Source: Rhodobacter xanthinilyticus (GTDB taxonomy: Bacteria; Pseudomonadota; Alphaproteobacteria; Rhodobacterales; Rhodobacteraceae). Taken from it: a DNA stretch of 64,000 nt. The notes below the pieces were generated by a model, which saw nothing but the letters and a program-made list of their open reading frames with translations, had not been told where the DNA came from and made no database searches. Location of the stretch: NCBI RefSeq assembly GCF_001856665.1, contig NZ_CP017781.1, positions 2,551,001-2,615,000 on the forward strand, written 5' to 3'. Within the stretch, counting starts at the first letter, position 1, and every line of letters starts with the position of its first letter. Below, in pieces: positions 1-9,500 of the stretch. The translations under genes and the position numbers were made by a program.

Positions 1-2117
1 CGGATCGTGACACTCTCCCCCTCGCGGCCGATCGCGAAGATCACCTCGCCGCCGCGGGGCGAGAATTTCGCCGCATTGGAGAGCAGGTTGACCAGCGCCT
101 GATTGAACCGGCTCGGGTCGACCCGACAATGGAGCGGCTCGGGCGCGCATAGCACGGTGAAGCGCACGTCATATTGATCGGCATAGCTCGTGTGGCGCTC
201 GACGATCTCGCGCACCAGCGTGTTGATCTCCTGCCGCTCGAGCCGATACTCCATCTTGCCCGCCTCGATCTTCTCCATGTCGAGGATGTCGTCGACGAGA
301 TGGGCGAGCCGGCCGCAACTGTCATAGGACAGGTCGAGCAGCCGCGCCGATTTCGCATCGAGCAGATGCGCCGAGGTGGTCTTGAGCAGGCCCAGCGCGC
401 CGCGGATCGTGGTCAGGGGCGTGCGCAGCTCGTGGTTCACCGTCGAGACGAATTCGTTTTTCATCACCTCCATCTCCTTGCGTGCGGTGATGTCGCGCAA
501 GATGCCGGTGAAGAAGCGCTGGTTGCCGTAATGGGTGTGGCTGACGGAGAGCTCGAGGATGAAGGTCGAGCCATCCTTGCGCCGCGCGACGAGATCCCGC
601 CCGCGCCCGACCGTGCGCCCGACGACGCGGGTGTCGTCGGGGCCCTCGCCGGGGCCGCGGCTGAGGCGCGTCAGATAGGCCTGATGCGCGCTCCCGTCGC
701 CCTCGGGCATCAACATCCCGACATCGCGCCCCACGACCTCCTCGCGGCCATAGCCGAACAGCCGCTCGCAAGCGGGGTTGTAGTCGCAGATGATGCCGCG
801 CTCGTCGATCGTGATGATCCCGTCGACCACCGTCTCGATCACCTCTTGCGCGCGCGCCTCCGACGAGACGATGCGCCGCCGCAGCGCCTCGAAGGAGCGC
901 GCCAGATCGCCGATCTCGTCGCGTCGCTCGATCGGCAGATGGACCGGCGGGCCGCCGCTGCGCGCCGCTTCTCGCAGCTGGGCCGTCATCCGCGGCAGCG
1001 CCTCGGTGATCCAGGTCGCGGCGAGAAACGCCACCCCCACCGAGCCGAGGATCAGCACCGCCCCGATCCCGATCAGCTTGGTGCGCAGCGCGCCGAGCGC
1101 GGCAAACACCTCAACGCGCGGATGGCGCGCCACCACGCCCAGCGCGAAGGGCGGCTCCTGGGTATCGAGCACGACCCGCTGATAGCGCGCGACCGTGACC
1201 GCATCGGCCAGCGCCACGTTCGGCGCCGCGCCGCCCGGATCGGCCTGCGCGATCTGCGCCAGCATCGGCGCCATCTGCGCCCGGCCGAGCGGCATGAACA
1301 GCCCGCTGCCCGGATCATGGGAGATCGCCTCGCCCGCCGGGTCGATCACCAGCACCGCCGCCGCCGGCCGCACCGACCGCACCACCGCCTGCAACAAGGC
1401 CGCATAATCGAGCGTGATCTCCACCACCCCCACCGTCGCGCCCTCGAACTGCGCCGAGACGAGCACCCGCACCACCCGCCCCGGCCCCGCCCGCCCGCGC
1501 TCGGGCACGACCAGGATCCCGGACGGATCGAGCGCCAGCGCCCGCGCCAGATCGGGCGTCTCGAGCCCGCGCAGCAGCCGCTCCGGCGCGGTGGTGACCA
1601 GCCGCTCGCGCCCGCGGTCAGGCTCGGCCGCGCCCAGCACCGCCCCCGGCGGGCGGTCGACCCGCGCCAGCTCCCGCCCCCCCGCCGCCGCGATGTAGCG
1701 CATCCGCAGATAATCCGGGCGCTGCTGCATCAGGGCCCGAAACGCGAGCTCGAAGCGCGCGCGCCAATGCGCAAGGTCATTGCCCGAGACCGGGTCCACC
1801 CCGCCGCCCCGCTCGGCCCGGAAATAGCCCTCCGGGATCGACGAGGAGCGCACCAGCCGCGCATCCGAGACGAGCTGCTCGAACCCCGCCCGGATCGGGT
1901 TGGCGATCGCCTGCGTCTCCCACAGGAGCCGTTCATTGGCCGCCGCAAGCGAGACCGCGACGGTCTGGCGGTAGCTCACCCAGAACATCGTCAGCGCGAC
2001 GAGAAAGGTCACGACACAGGTCAGCAGCGTGATCTTGAGGCGCAGCGATTGCGCCGAGAAGCGAGCCAGAAGGCGCGCAAGCGACGGGACCGTCCGCATC
2101 TGTGAAAGGCGTGGCAT
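1..2117 (-). CDS. Membrane PAS sensor histidine kinase (3' end outside window)
   Basis: About 705 codons are visible and the C-terminus runs off the window. In order: a membrane segment near residues 26-48 (KITLLTCVVTFLVALTMFW), a large presumably periplasmic sensor region, a second membrane segment (LIGIGAVLILGSVGVAFLAA), a HAMP linker (RRDEIGDLARSFEALRRR), a PAS domain, a HisKA box with phospho-acceptor His562 (NHELRTPL), and an N-box (NLLSNAAKFS) where the window cuts it. The PAS domain resembles FixL, including NPACERLFGY and a His at about 478 in AHQAYL. An in-frame ATG at 2099 is an alternative start. No response regulator is visible on this side. The ligand is unknown. Confidence 0.85.
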   Translation of the reverse strand, partial: MPRLSQMRTVPSLARLLARFSAQSLRLKITLLTCVVTFLVALTMFWVSYRQTVAVSLAAANERLLWETQAIANPIRAGFEQLVSDARLVRSSSIPEGYFRAERGGGVDPVSGNDLAHWRARFELAFRALMQQRPDYLRMRYIAAAGGRELARVDRPPGAVLGAAEPDRGRERLVTTAPERLLRGLETPDLARALALDPSGILVVPERGRAGPGRVVRVLVSAQFEGATVGVVEITLDYAALLQAVVRSVRPAAAVLVIDPAGEAISHDPGSGLFMPLGRAQMAPMLAQIAQADPGGAAPNVALADAVTVARYQRVVLDTQEPPFALGVVARHPRVEVFAALGALRTKLIGIGAVLILGSVGVAFLAATWITEALPRMTAQLREAARSGGPPVHLPIERRDEIGDLARSFEALRRRIVSSEARAQEVIETVVDGIITIDERGIICDYNPACERLFGYGREEVVGRDVGMLMPEGDGSAHQAYLTRLSRGPGEGPDDTRVVGRTVGRGRDLVARRKDGSTFILELSVSHTHYGNQRFFTGILRDITARKEMEVMKNEFVSTVNHELRTPLTTIRGALGLLKTTSAHLLDAKSARLLDLSYDSCGRLAHLVDDILDMEKIEAGKMEYRLERQEINTLVREIVERHTSYADQYDVRFTVLCAPEPLHCRVDPSRFNQALVNLLSNAAKFSPRGGEVIFAIGREGESVTI

Positions 2118-2186
2118 CTGGCGCAACCTCGGGTCTGGGTCGCCAGAATGTTAGCAACCGAAACGTTAACAAGGCGCCCAAGAAAT

Positions 2187-2251
2187 CCGACCGCATTTTA
2201 ACGGTCGGGACATTTTGTCGCAGATTTCCCGCTTTTTCTGAAGAATCTGCG
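2187..2251. promoter_or_regulatory. Two inverted repeats in a divergent intergenic region
   Basis: The gap between the histidine kinase (minus) and the oxidoreductase (plus) holds CCGACCG / CGGTCGG (2187-2193 and 2202-2208, 8-nt spacer) and CGCAGATT / AATCTGCG (2219-2226 and 2244-2251, 17-nt spacer). Both are perfect. They are candidate operators or a 5' hairpin; the regulator is unknown. Confidence 0.35.
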
Positions 2252-2351
2252 CCCGTCGCCCCCTCCGCCGGCAAAATGTTCACCAACGATCTTTTTGTTG
2301 ACATCGGTGCACATTTTCCGGTTGATACCCCCATCAGCCAGGGAGTGCCCG

Positions 2352-4394
2352 ATGTCCACCGATCCCCTTCTCCAGCCCTACCAGCTCAAACACCTGCGGC
2401 TGCGCAACCGCATCATGACCACCAGCCACGAACCCGCCTACCCCGAGGACGGCATGCCCAAGGCGCGCTACGCCGCCTATCATGCCGAGCGCGCCAAGGC
2501 CGGGGTGGCGCTGGCGATGACCGCGGGCTCGGCGGCGGTCTCGAAAGACAGCCCGCCGGTCTTCAACAATATCCTCGCCTACAAGGACGAGGTCGTGCCC
2601 CATATCCGCCGCCTCACCGATGCCTGCCACGAGCACGGCTGCGCGGTGATGATCCAGCTCACCCATCTCGGCCGGCGCACCACCTGGAACAAGGGCGCCT
2701 GGCTGCCCTCGGTCTCCTCCTCGCGCCACCGCGAGCCCGCGCACAAGGCCTTCCCCAAGCTCGCCGAGGATTGGGATATCGCGCGCATCATCACCGATTT
2801 CGCCGATGCGACCGAGCGGATGCAGGCCGGCGGCATGGACGGGATCGAGTTGCAGGTCTATGGCCACCTGCTCGACCAGTTCTGGTCGCCCCTGACCAAT
2901 GACCTCGAGGGCCCCTATGGCGGCCAGACGCTCGAGAGCCGGATGCAACTGCTGATGGATGTGCTCGGCGGCATCCGCAAACGGGTCGGCCCGGAGTTCA
3001 TCGTCGGGCTGCGCTACACCGCCGACGAGGCCGAGGCCGGCGGCATCACCCCCGCCGAGGGGATCGAGATCTCCCGCCGCCTCGCCGCGACCGGCATGGT
3101 CGATTTCCTCAACGTGATCCGCGGGCGCATCCACACCGACCCGGCGATGACCGATGTGATCCCGGTGCAGGGGATGAAAAACGCCCCCCATCTCGATTTT
3201 GCCGGCGCCGTGAAGGCCGCGACCGGGATGCCGACCTTCCATGCCGCGAAGATCCCCGATGTGGCCACCGCGCGCCATGCGGTCGCGGCGGGGCTGCTCG
3301 ACATGGTCGGCATGACCCGCGCGCATATGGCCGACCCGCATATCGTGCGCAAGATCATCGAGGGGCGCGAGCATGACATCCGCCCCTGTGTCGGCGCGAC
3401 CTACTGTCTCGACCGGATCTATGCCGCGGGCGAGGCGCTGTGCATCCACAACCCCGCCACCGGGCGCGAGCTGACCATGCCCCATGAGATCGCCCCGGCC
3501 GAGACCCGCAAGAAGGTGGTGATCGTCGGCGCCGGCCCCGCCGGGCTCGAGGCCGCCCGCGTCGCCGCCGAGCGCGGCCATGACGTGACCGTGTTCGAGG
3601 CCCAGCCCGACCCGGGCGGTCAGGTCCGCCTCACCGCGCTCTCCGAACGGCGCCGCGAGATGATCTCGATCATCGACTGGCGGATGGCGCAATGCGCCGC
3701 GCGCGATGTCGAATTCCGCTTCAACACCTGGGCGGAGGTGGCCGATGTGACCGCGCTCGCCCCCGATGTGGTGATCGTGGCGACCGGCGGGCTGCCCAAT
3801 CTCACCCTCTTCGAGGGCAAGGAGCCCGGCCATGTGATCAGCGCCTGGGATCTGCTTTCGGGCGATGTCAAACCCGGGCAGGAGGTGCTGATCTATGACG
3901 AGAGCGGCGATCACCCGGGGCTGATGGCGGCCGAGCTTGCCGCGCGGGCGGGCGCGCGCGTCGAGGTGATGACCCCCGACCGCACCTTCGCCCCCGATAT
4001 CATGGCGATGAACCTCGTGCCCTACATGCGCGCGCTGCAAGACAAGGACGTGACCTTCACCGTCACCCGCCGCCTCAAGGATGTGCGCAAGGAGGGCAAC
4101 CGGCTGACGGCGGTGATCGGCACCGATTACAGCGCCCATACCCGCGAGCAAAGCTATGACCAGATCGTTGTCAACTATGGCACGATGCCGCTCGACGAGC
4201 TCTATTTCGCGCTCAAGCCGCTCTCCTCGAACGGCGGCGCGGTGGATTACGACGCGCTGATCGCGGGCGCGCCGCAACGGCTGATCCGCGAACCCGAGGG
4301 CGCCTTCCAGCTGTTCCGGATCGGCGATGCGGTGAGCGCACGCAACACCCATGCCGCGATCTACGATGCGCTGCGGCTGATGAAGGACATCTGA
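2352..4394 (+). CDS. NADH:flavin oxidoreductase / N-methylproline demethylase-like Fe-S flavoenzyme
   Basis: A 680-residue member of the trimethylamine dehydrogenase / 2,4-dienoyl-CoA reductase family. An N-terminal old-yellow-enzyme FMN barrel (about residues 5-335) is followed by an Fe-S loop and a C-terminal dinucleotide-binding half (VVIVGAGPAGLEAARVAAERGHDVTV). Opening motifs such as MTTSHEPAYPEDGMPKARY and HLGRRTTW resemble remembered N-methylproline (stachydrine) demethylases, so oxidative N-demethylation is the best guess, though the substrate is not proven. The Fe-S loop has only three cysteines (C346, C352, C364) where the family normally shows four. The ATG at 2352 was chosen because GGGAG lies just upstream; the frame is open for 19 more codons upstream. 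Confidence 0.85.
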   Translation: MSTDPLLQPYQLKHLRLRNRIMTTSHEPAYPEDGMPKARYAAYHAERAKAGVALAMTAGSAAVSKDSPPVFNNILAYKDEVVPHIRRLTDACHEHGCAVMIQLTHLGRRTTWNKGAWLPSVSSSRHREPAHKAFPKLAEDWDIARIITDFADATERMQAGGMDGIELQVYGHLLDQFWSPLTNDLEGPYGGQTLESRMQLLMDVLGGIRKRVGPEFIVGLRYTADEAEAGGITPAEGIEISRRLAATGMVDFLNVIRGRIHTDPAMTDVIPVQGMKNAPHLDFAGAVKAATGMPTFHAAKIPDVATARHAVAAGLLDMVGMTRAHMADPHIVRKIIEGREHDIRPCVGATYCLDRIYAAGEALCIHNPATGRELTMPHEIAPAETRKKVVIVGAGPAGLEAARVAAERGHDVTVFEAQPDPGGQVRLTALSERRREMISIIDWRMAQCAARDVEFRFNTWAEVADVTALAPDVVIVATGGLPNLTLFEGKEPGHVISAWDLLSGDVKPGQEVLIYDESGDHPGLMAAELAARAGARVEVMTPDRTFAPDIMAMNLVPYMRALQDKDVTFTVTRRLKDVRKEGNRLTAVIGTDYSAHTREQSYDQIVVNYGTMPLDELYFALKPLSSNGGAVDYDALIAGAPQRLIREPEGAFQLFRIGDAVSARNTHAAIYDALRLMKDI

Positions 4395-4472
4395 CGGCGC
4401 CCCGCCTCCCCCGCCGCCCTCGCAGCCCCGGCCGCGGGGGCGGTTGGCCCGCCCGCCGACACGTTTCCCCCT

Positions 4473-4487
4473 GATTTTCTTAAAATC
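4473..4487. repeat. Perfect AT-rich inverted repeat upstream of the Hint gene
   Basis: GATTTT-CTT-AAAATC sits in the 183-bp gap before the Hint-domain gene, with a second short repeat CCTTG-T-CAAGG at 4517-4527. The AT-rich arms stand out against the GC-rich background. It is a candidate protein-binding site or weak hairpin; no recognised regulator site matches. Confidence 0.3.
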
Positions 4488-4577
4488 GGACCGAAAACGC
4501 CCCAGAGCAATCAAAGCCTTGTCAAGGTTCCCCCCCCATAATCACGGCGGAAGGGGTAAGAGTATCTGGGGCAAACC

Positions 4578-5915
4578 GTGGCCAACGCCACCTTGACAGG
4601 CAATGCAGCCAATAACGCCGCGACGGTCACGAACGCGACGAACGGCTCCGGCGTCCCCTCGCAAAACGGCAGCAGCGTCACCGTCACCACCTCGAACGCG
4701 ACGCTGAGCGGCTCAGGCCATTTCTACGATGTCAACTTCCTCGGCGGCGCCGATACGCTCGTGTCGTGGAACATGCCCTGGGTGAACCCCGAAAGCGGTG
4801 ACAAGCTGGGCTTCGACAATATCTCGATGGGCACCGGCAACGATGTCGTCGAGCTGCACCGCTCGGCCTTCTACGACACGCTCGACATGGGCGACGGCGA
4901 CGACACGCTCGTGCTCGACAATTCGGGCGGGCGCAATGTCGTCATGGGCGCGGGCAACGATGTCACGCAAGTCAACATGACCCAGGCGAGCGCCGCCTCC
5001 GAGGAGGAGCTCGCCCAGAAGGTCGGTCAGGCGCCGATCAGCCTCGACGGCGGCACCGGGCTCGACACGCTCGACCTCGCCGGCGACTGGACGCTGACCC
5101 TGACCTCGGGCAGCTTCACCCTCGACACCAACCACGACGGCATCGGCGATCAGGTGACCAACGTGCTGCGCGCCGATCAATACGGCGATGTGCTGGGCAT
5201 GCCGACGCTGCTCTCGGGCACGGTGCAATGGGGCGACATCCTCACCCTCTCGGGCGGCGATACGGTGGTCGCGCAGGCCACCTTCTCGAATTTCGAGGCC
5301 CTGAACGCGGTCTGTTTCACCCCCGGCACCCTGATCGAGACCCCCGCCGGCCCGCGCCCGGTCGAGGCCCTGCGCCGCGGCGATCTCGTCTCGACCCGCG
5401 CAGGCGCCCGCCCGATCCGCTGGATCGGCCGGCGCCGGCTCGACCTGATCGATCTGATGGCCAACCCCAAGCTGATGCCGATCCTCGTGCCGCGCGGCGC
5501 CTTTGGCGACGGGCTGCCGCGGCGCGATCTGCATGTCTCGCCCCAGCACCGGGTCGTGGTGCGCTCGAAGATCGCCGAGCGGATGTTCGGCGCGCGCGAG
5601 GTGCTGGTCGCGGTCAAACAGCTCGTCGGCACCGCCGGCATCGAGGTCGATGGCGAGCTCAGCACCGTCACCTATTACCATTTCATGCTCGACGACCACG
5701 CCCTCGTCATCGCCGACGGGATCGAGGCCGAAACCCTCTACCCCGGCCCGCAGGCGCTGAGCTTCCTCTCCGAGGACGCGCGCGCCGAGATTTCCACGCT
5801 GTTCCCCGAGCTCGAGGCGGGCGCCGCGAGCCTCGCGCTGCCCTGCCTGAAGGGGCGCGACGCCCGCGCCCTCGCCGCGCGCCACGCCCGCTCGGGCCAA
5901 CCCCTCTGGTCGTGA
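4578..5915 (+). CDS. Hint (hedgehog/intein-type) domain protein
   Basis: A 445-residue protein. The N-terminal half (1-250) is Asn/Thr/Gly/Asp-rich with repeated acidic turns such as GTGNDVVELH, GDGDDTLVLD and GAGNDVTQV, resembling RTX-like Ca-binding beta-roll repeats. From about residue 254 a Hint module begins at CFTPGTLIETPAGPRPVEAL and continues with GDLVSTRAGARPIRWIGRR and HVSPQHRVVV. Hint modules can cleave or splice autocatalytically at the leading Cys. Rhodobacteraceae carry many such secreted-looking Hint proteins of unknown role. The start is GTG at 4578 after GGGG. No signal peptide is obvious, so type I-like secretion through the repeats is only a guess. Confidence 0.8.
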   Translation: MANATLTGNAANNAATVTNATNGSGVPSQNGSSVTVTTSNATLSGSGHFYDVNFLGGADTLVSWNMPWVNPESGDKLGFDNISMGTGNDVVELHRSAFYDTLDMGDGDDTLVLDNSGGRNVVMGAGNDVTQVNMTQASAASEEELAQKVGQAPISLDGGTGLDTLDLAGDWTLTLTSGSFTLDTNHDGIGDQVTNVLRADQYGDVLGMPTLLSGTVQWGDILTLSGGDTVVAQATFSNFEALNAVCFTPGTLIETPAGPRPVEALRRGDLVSTRAGARPIRWIGRRRLDLIDLMANPKLMPILVPRGAFGDGLPRRDLHVSPQHRVVVRSKIAERMFGAREVLVAVKQLVGTAGIEVDGELSTVTYYHFMLDDHALVIADGIEAETLYPGPQALSFLSEDARAEISTLFPELEAGAASLALPCLKGRDARALAARHARSGQPLWS

Positions 5916-5987
5916 GCACCTCCATCCGCTAGGCTCGCGTCAAAGTTGTGAGATGGCGCGGCCACGACCCAAGAACAGGAGCCTTCC

Positions 5988-6494
5988 GTGCAAAGCAGCC
6001 TCCCCGCCGAGGAACGGCGCAAAGTGATGATCAAGCTCGGCGAGGAGGTCGCCGATGTGCCCCAGATCCTGCCGCTCGTCCACCAGATGCACCGCGAAAG
6101 CCTGTTTGCCGACCTGCCTTTCGACGAGCCGCAGTTCGAGCAGATCATCGGCTTCATCCGCGACAACCCGGGCTTCAACGGCGCGCTCTATGTCGAATAT
6201 GACGGCGAGCCGGTGGCCTTTGCCTATTACGTCTTCCGCCCCTTCATGGGCAGCCGCAAGAGCTGGATCACGGTGATGCACACGCTCTACCTGCGCGCCG
6301 ATATCCGCTCGACCCCGGTCGGCGGCTACATCTGGGAGCGGATCTTGCTGGCGGTGCGCAGCTGGTCGGCGCCGCGCGGCGCGCGCGGGATCATGTTCAA
6401 CGTCACCTCGGGGATCGCGGTGGAAGAGACCGATACCGTGCTGCGCGCGGGCGGCGCCACCCATCTGGGCGGCAATTATTTCCTGCGGATCTGA
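5988..6494 (+). CDS. GNAT-family N-acetyltransferase-like protein
   Basis: A 168-residue protein with the look of a GNAT fold: an N-terminal helix pair (VPQILPLVHQMHRESLFADLPFD), a central strand ALYVEYDGEPVAFAYYVFRPF, and TVMHTLYLRADIRSTPVGGYIWERILLAV, where the CoA-binding region would be. The classical Q/RxxGxG/A loop is not clean. The start GTG (5988) has AGGAG seven bases upstream; the in-frame ATG at 6027 lacks this. It lies 20 bp before the polyketide synthase on the same strand, so co-transcription and a role in the same pathway are plausible but unproven. The substrate is unknown. Confidence 0.65.
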   Translation: MQSSLPAEERRKVMIKLGEEVADVPQILPLVHQMHRESLFADLPFDEPQFEQIIGFIRDNPGFNGALYVEYDGEPVAFAYYVFRPFMGSRKSWITVMHTLYLRADIRSTPVGGYIWERILLAVRSWSAPRGARGIMFNVTSGIAVEETDTVLRAGGATHLGGNYFLRI

Positions 6495-6514
6495 CGGGGG
6501 CGCGAGACGACACC

Positions 6515-9500
6515 ATGACCGCGCGCGACGAGACCGCCCCGCTGATCACCGGCATCGGCCTGCGCCTGCCCGGCGCGCGCGGGCTGGCCGGCGCCTGGCG
6601 GGTGCTGGCCGAGGGGCGCTGCACGGTGGGCGAGGTCATCGCGCGCAGCTTCGACCCCGCGCTCTACCTCGACCCAGTGCCCGGCCGGCGCGGCAAGACC
6701 GTGACCTTCGCCGCGGGCCAGATCGAGGATCTGTGGCGCTTCGACCCCGGCGCCTTCGGCATCAGCCCGCGCGAGGCCGCCGAAATGGACCCCCAACAGC
6801 GCCAGATGCTGATGGTGGTGCGCGAGGCGGTCGATGATGCGGGGCTCGACATGGCCGCGCTGGCGGGGCCGCGCACGGGGGTGTTCATCGGCGCCTCGCT
6901 CGTCGAGAATCTCTCGCTCTTCTACAATGACCCGGCGCGCGGCGGCTCCACCTTCACGCTGGGCAACACGCTCTCGATCCTCGCCAACCGGGTCTCGGCC
7001 TGTTTTGATTTCCGCGGCCCGAGCCAGGTGATCGACACCGCCTGCTCCTCGGCGCTGACCGCGCTCGACACGGCGGCGGGCGCGCTGCGGCGGGGCGAGC
7101 TCGATATCGCGGTGGTCGGCGGCGTCCATGCGATCCGCACCCCGGGCGGCTTCGTCGGCTTCTCGCAGGCGCGGATGCTGAGCCCGACCGGCACCTGCCA
7201 CGCCTTCGATGCCGCGGCCGACGGCTATGTGCGCTCCGAGGCGGCGATCGCGGTGGTGCTGATGCGCCCCGAGATCGCCGCGCGCCTCGCGCCGCGGCTG
7301 CGCGCGCGGCTCCTGGCCACCGGCGTCAACACCGATGGCGCCAGCGCCCCGCTCGCCGTGCCCTCCGCCCCCCGCCAACAGGCGCTGATCGAGGCGGTCC
7401 TCGAGGCCTCCGGGCGCGACCCGGAGGATTTCGCCTTCTACGAGGCCCATGGCACCGGCACCGCGGTGGGCGACCCGGCCGAGGCGCGCTCGCTCGGCGC
7501 GGCGCTGGCCACGCTGCGCCGCGCGCCGCTCAGGATCGGCTCGGCCAAGACCAATTTCGGCCATGCCGAGCCCGCCGCCGGGCTTGTCGGGCTCGTCAAG
7601 GCGGTGCTCGCGCTTGAGCGCGGCGCGCTGCCCGCCTCGCTGCATTTCACCACCCCCAACCCCGCGATCGATTTCGAGGCGCTCAATCTCTCGGTCAATA
7701 CCGCGCTCCGCCCGCTTGCGCCGGGCGCGCGGCTGGCGGGGGTCAATGCCTTCGGCTTTGGCGGCACGAATGCGGTCGCGCTGATCGAGAGCCTCGCGCC
7801 CGCGCCCCGCCCCGCCGCCCGTCCGGCCACCGCCCGCCCCGCGGCCGCGCCGCTCGCCCCACCGGCGCCCGAACCCGCCCCCTGGCTGCTCCTCTCGGCC
7901 GCCTCCGCGCCAAGCCTCGCCCGCCTCGCCGCGGCCTGGGCCGAGCGCCTCGCGCCGCTCTCCCCCGCCGAGCGCGCGCCGCTCGCCGCCGCCGCCGCAC
8001 GGCGCTCCGAATTTGCCCATCGCCTCGCCGTGCCGCTCGCAACCGCGCCCGCCGCGCTCGAAGATCACGCCGCCGGCCGCCCCACGCCCGCGCTCCTCGG
8101 CAAGGCCGCCTTTGCCTGCGCGCGCACCGTCTTCGCCTTCTCCGGCAATGGCGCGCAAAGCGCCGGGATGGGCCGCGCCGCCTATGCCGCCGACCCGGCC
8201 TTCCGCGCCGCCTTCGACGCGATCGCCGCCGCCTTCGCCGCCGAGGGCGTGGCCGATCTCGCCCGCCTGCTCGACGCCCCCGATCTGCAGACCCGCCTCG
8301 CAAGCCCCCTCGTCGCGCAGCCGCTGCTCGTCGCCTGCCAGATCGCTCAGGCCGAGAGCCTGATCGCGGCGGGCCTCGCCCCCGAGGCGGTGGTCGGCCA
8401 TTCGGTGGGCGAACTGAGCGCGCTCCATGTCGCGGGCGTGCTCAGCCGCGCCGGGCTTGCCCGCGTCGTCGCCAGCCGCTCGCGCGCCTTCGAGGCGCTG
8501 CGCGGCACCGGCACGATGGCCACCCTCGCGCTCGGCGAGGCCGAGGCGCGGCGCGCGCTGGCCGGGCTCGGCGATGACCGGCTGGTGATCGCCACCGTGA
8601 ACTCGCCGCGCTCGGTGACCGTCTCGGGCCCCGCCGAGGCGATCGAACGGCTCGCCCGCGTCACCGTCGGCGGGCGCCCGATCGCGCTGGTGCGGCTCGG
8701 CCTCGAAGTGCCCTACCACAGCCCCGCGCTCGAGCCGCTGCGCGCGCGCTTCCTCGAGGATCTCGCCGGGCTCGCCTTCGCCCCCGCGCGCCTGCCCGTC
8801 GCCGGGGCCGCGGTCGGGCGGATGCTGCGCCCGGGCGAGGCCGATGCCGATTATCTGTGGAAAAACACCCGCGACCCGGTGCGCTTTGCCGATGCGGTGG
8901 CGGCGCTCGCGGCCGAGGGGCCGGTGCAGGCGGTGGAAATCTCGCCCCGCCCGATCCTCGGGCGCGCGCTGCGCGACATCGCCCAGCTCGGCGGCCTGCC
9001 GGTGGCGCATTTCGCGCCCTCCCCGTCCACGCCAGCCGAGCCCCCCGCCGCGACGGCGGCCTCCCTCGGCGCCGCGACGCCCGCCTCCCCACCCGGCGCG
9101 GTGGTGGCGCGCGCCTGGGTCGCCGGCCTCGGCATCGACCGCGCGCGCCTCGCCGGGCGCCTCGATCTGGCCCCGGGCGCGCCCCCGCCGGAGCTGCCCG
9201 ATTACCCCTGGGAGCTCGCCGATCATTACCCGCCGCTCTCGGCCGATGCGCTCGACAGCTGGGGCGAGAGCGGCCCGCGCGGCCTCGCCGGGCGCCGCCC
9301 CGACCGCGAGCTGCCGGTCTGGACCACCGACATCACCCCCACCGCCCCCGCCTGGCTCGCCGATCACCGGCTCGGCGCGCAGCAGGTTCTGCCCGCCGCC
9401 GCGCTGGCCGAGATTGCGCTCGCCGCGGCGGCCGAGCTCTGGCCCGAGAGCGCGCTGCGGCTCGAGGGGTTCGACCTGCTCCACAAGGCCGAGGTCGCGG

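Noticed and set aside
174..2105. 643-codon plus-strand ORF
   Set aside because: Antisense shadow of the histidine kinase; the opposite strand has a clear HAMP-PAS-HisKA protein and this frame shows only Arg/His/Pro-rich low-complexity sequence.
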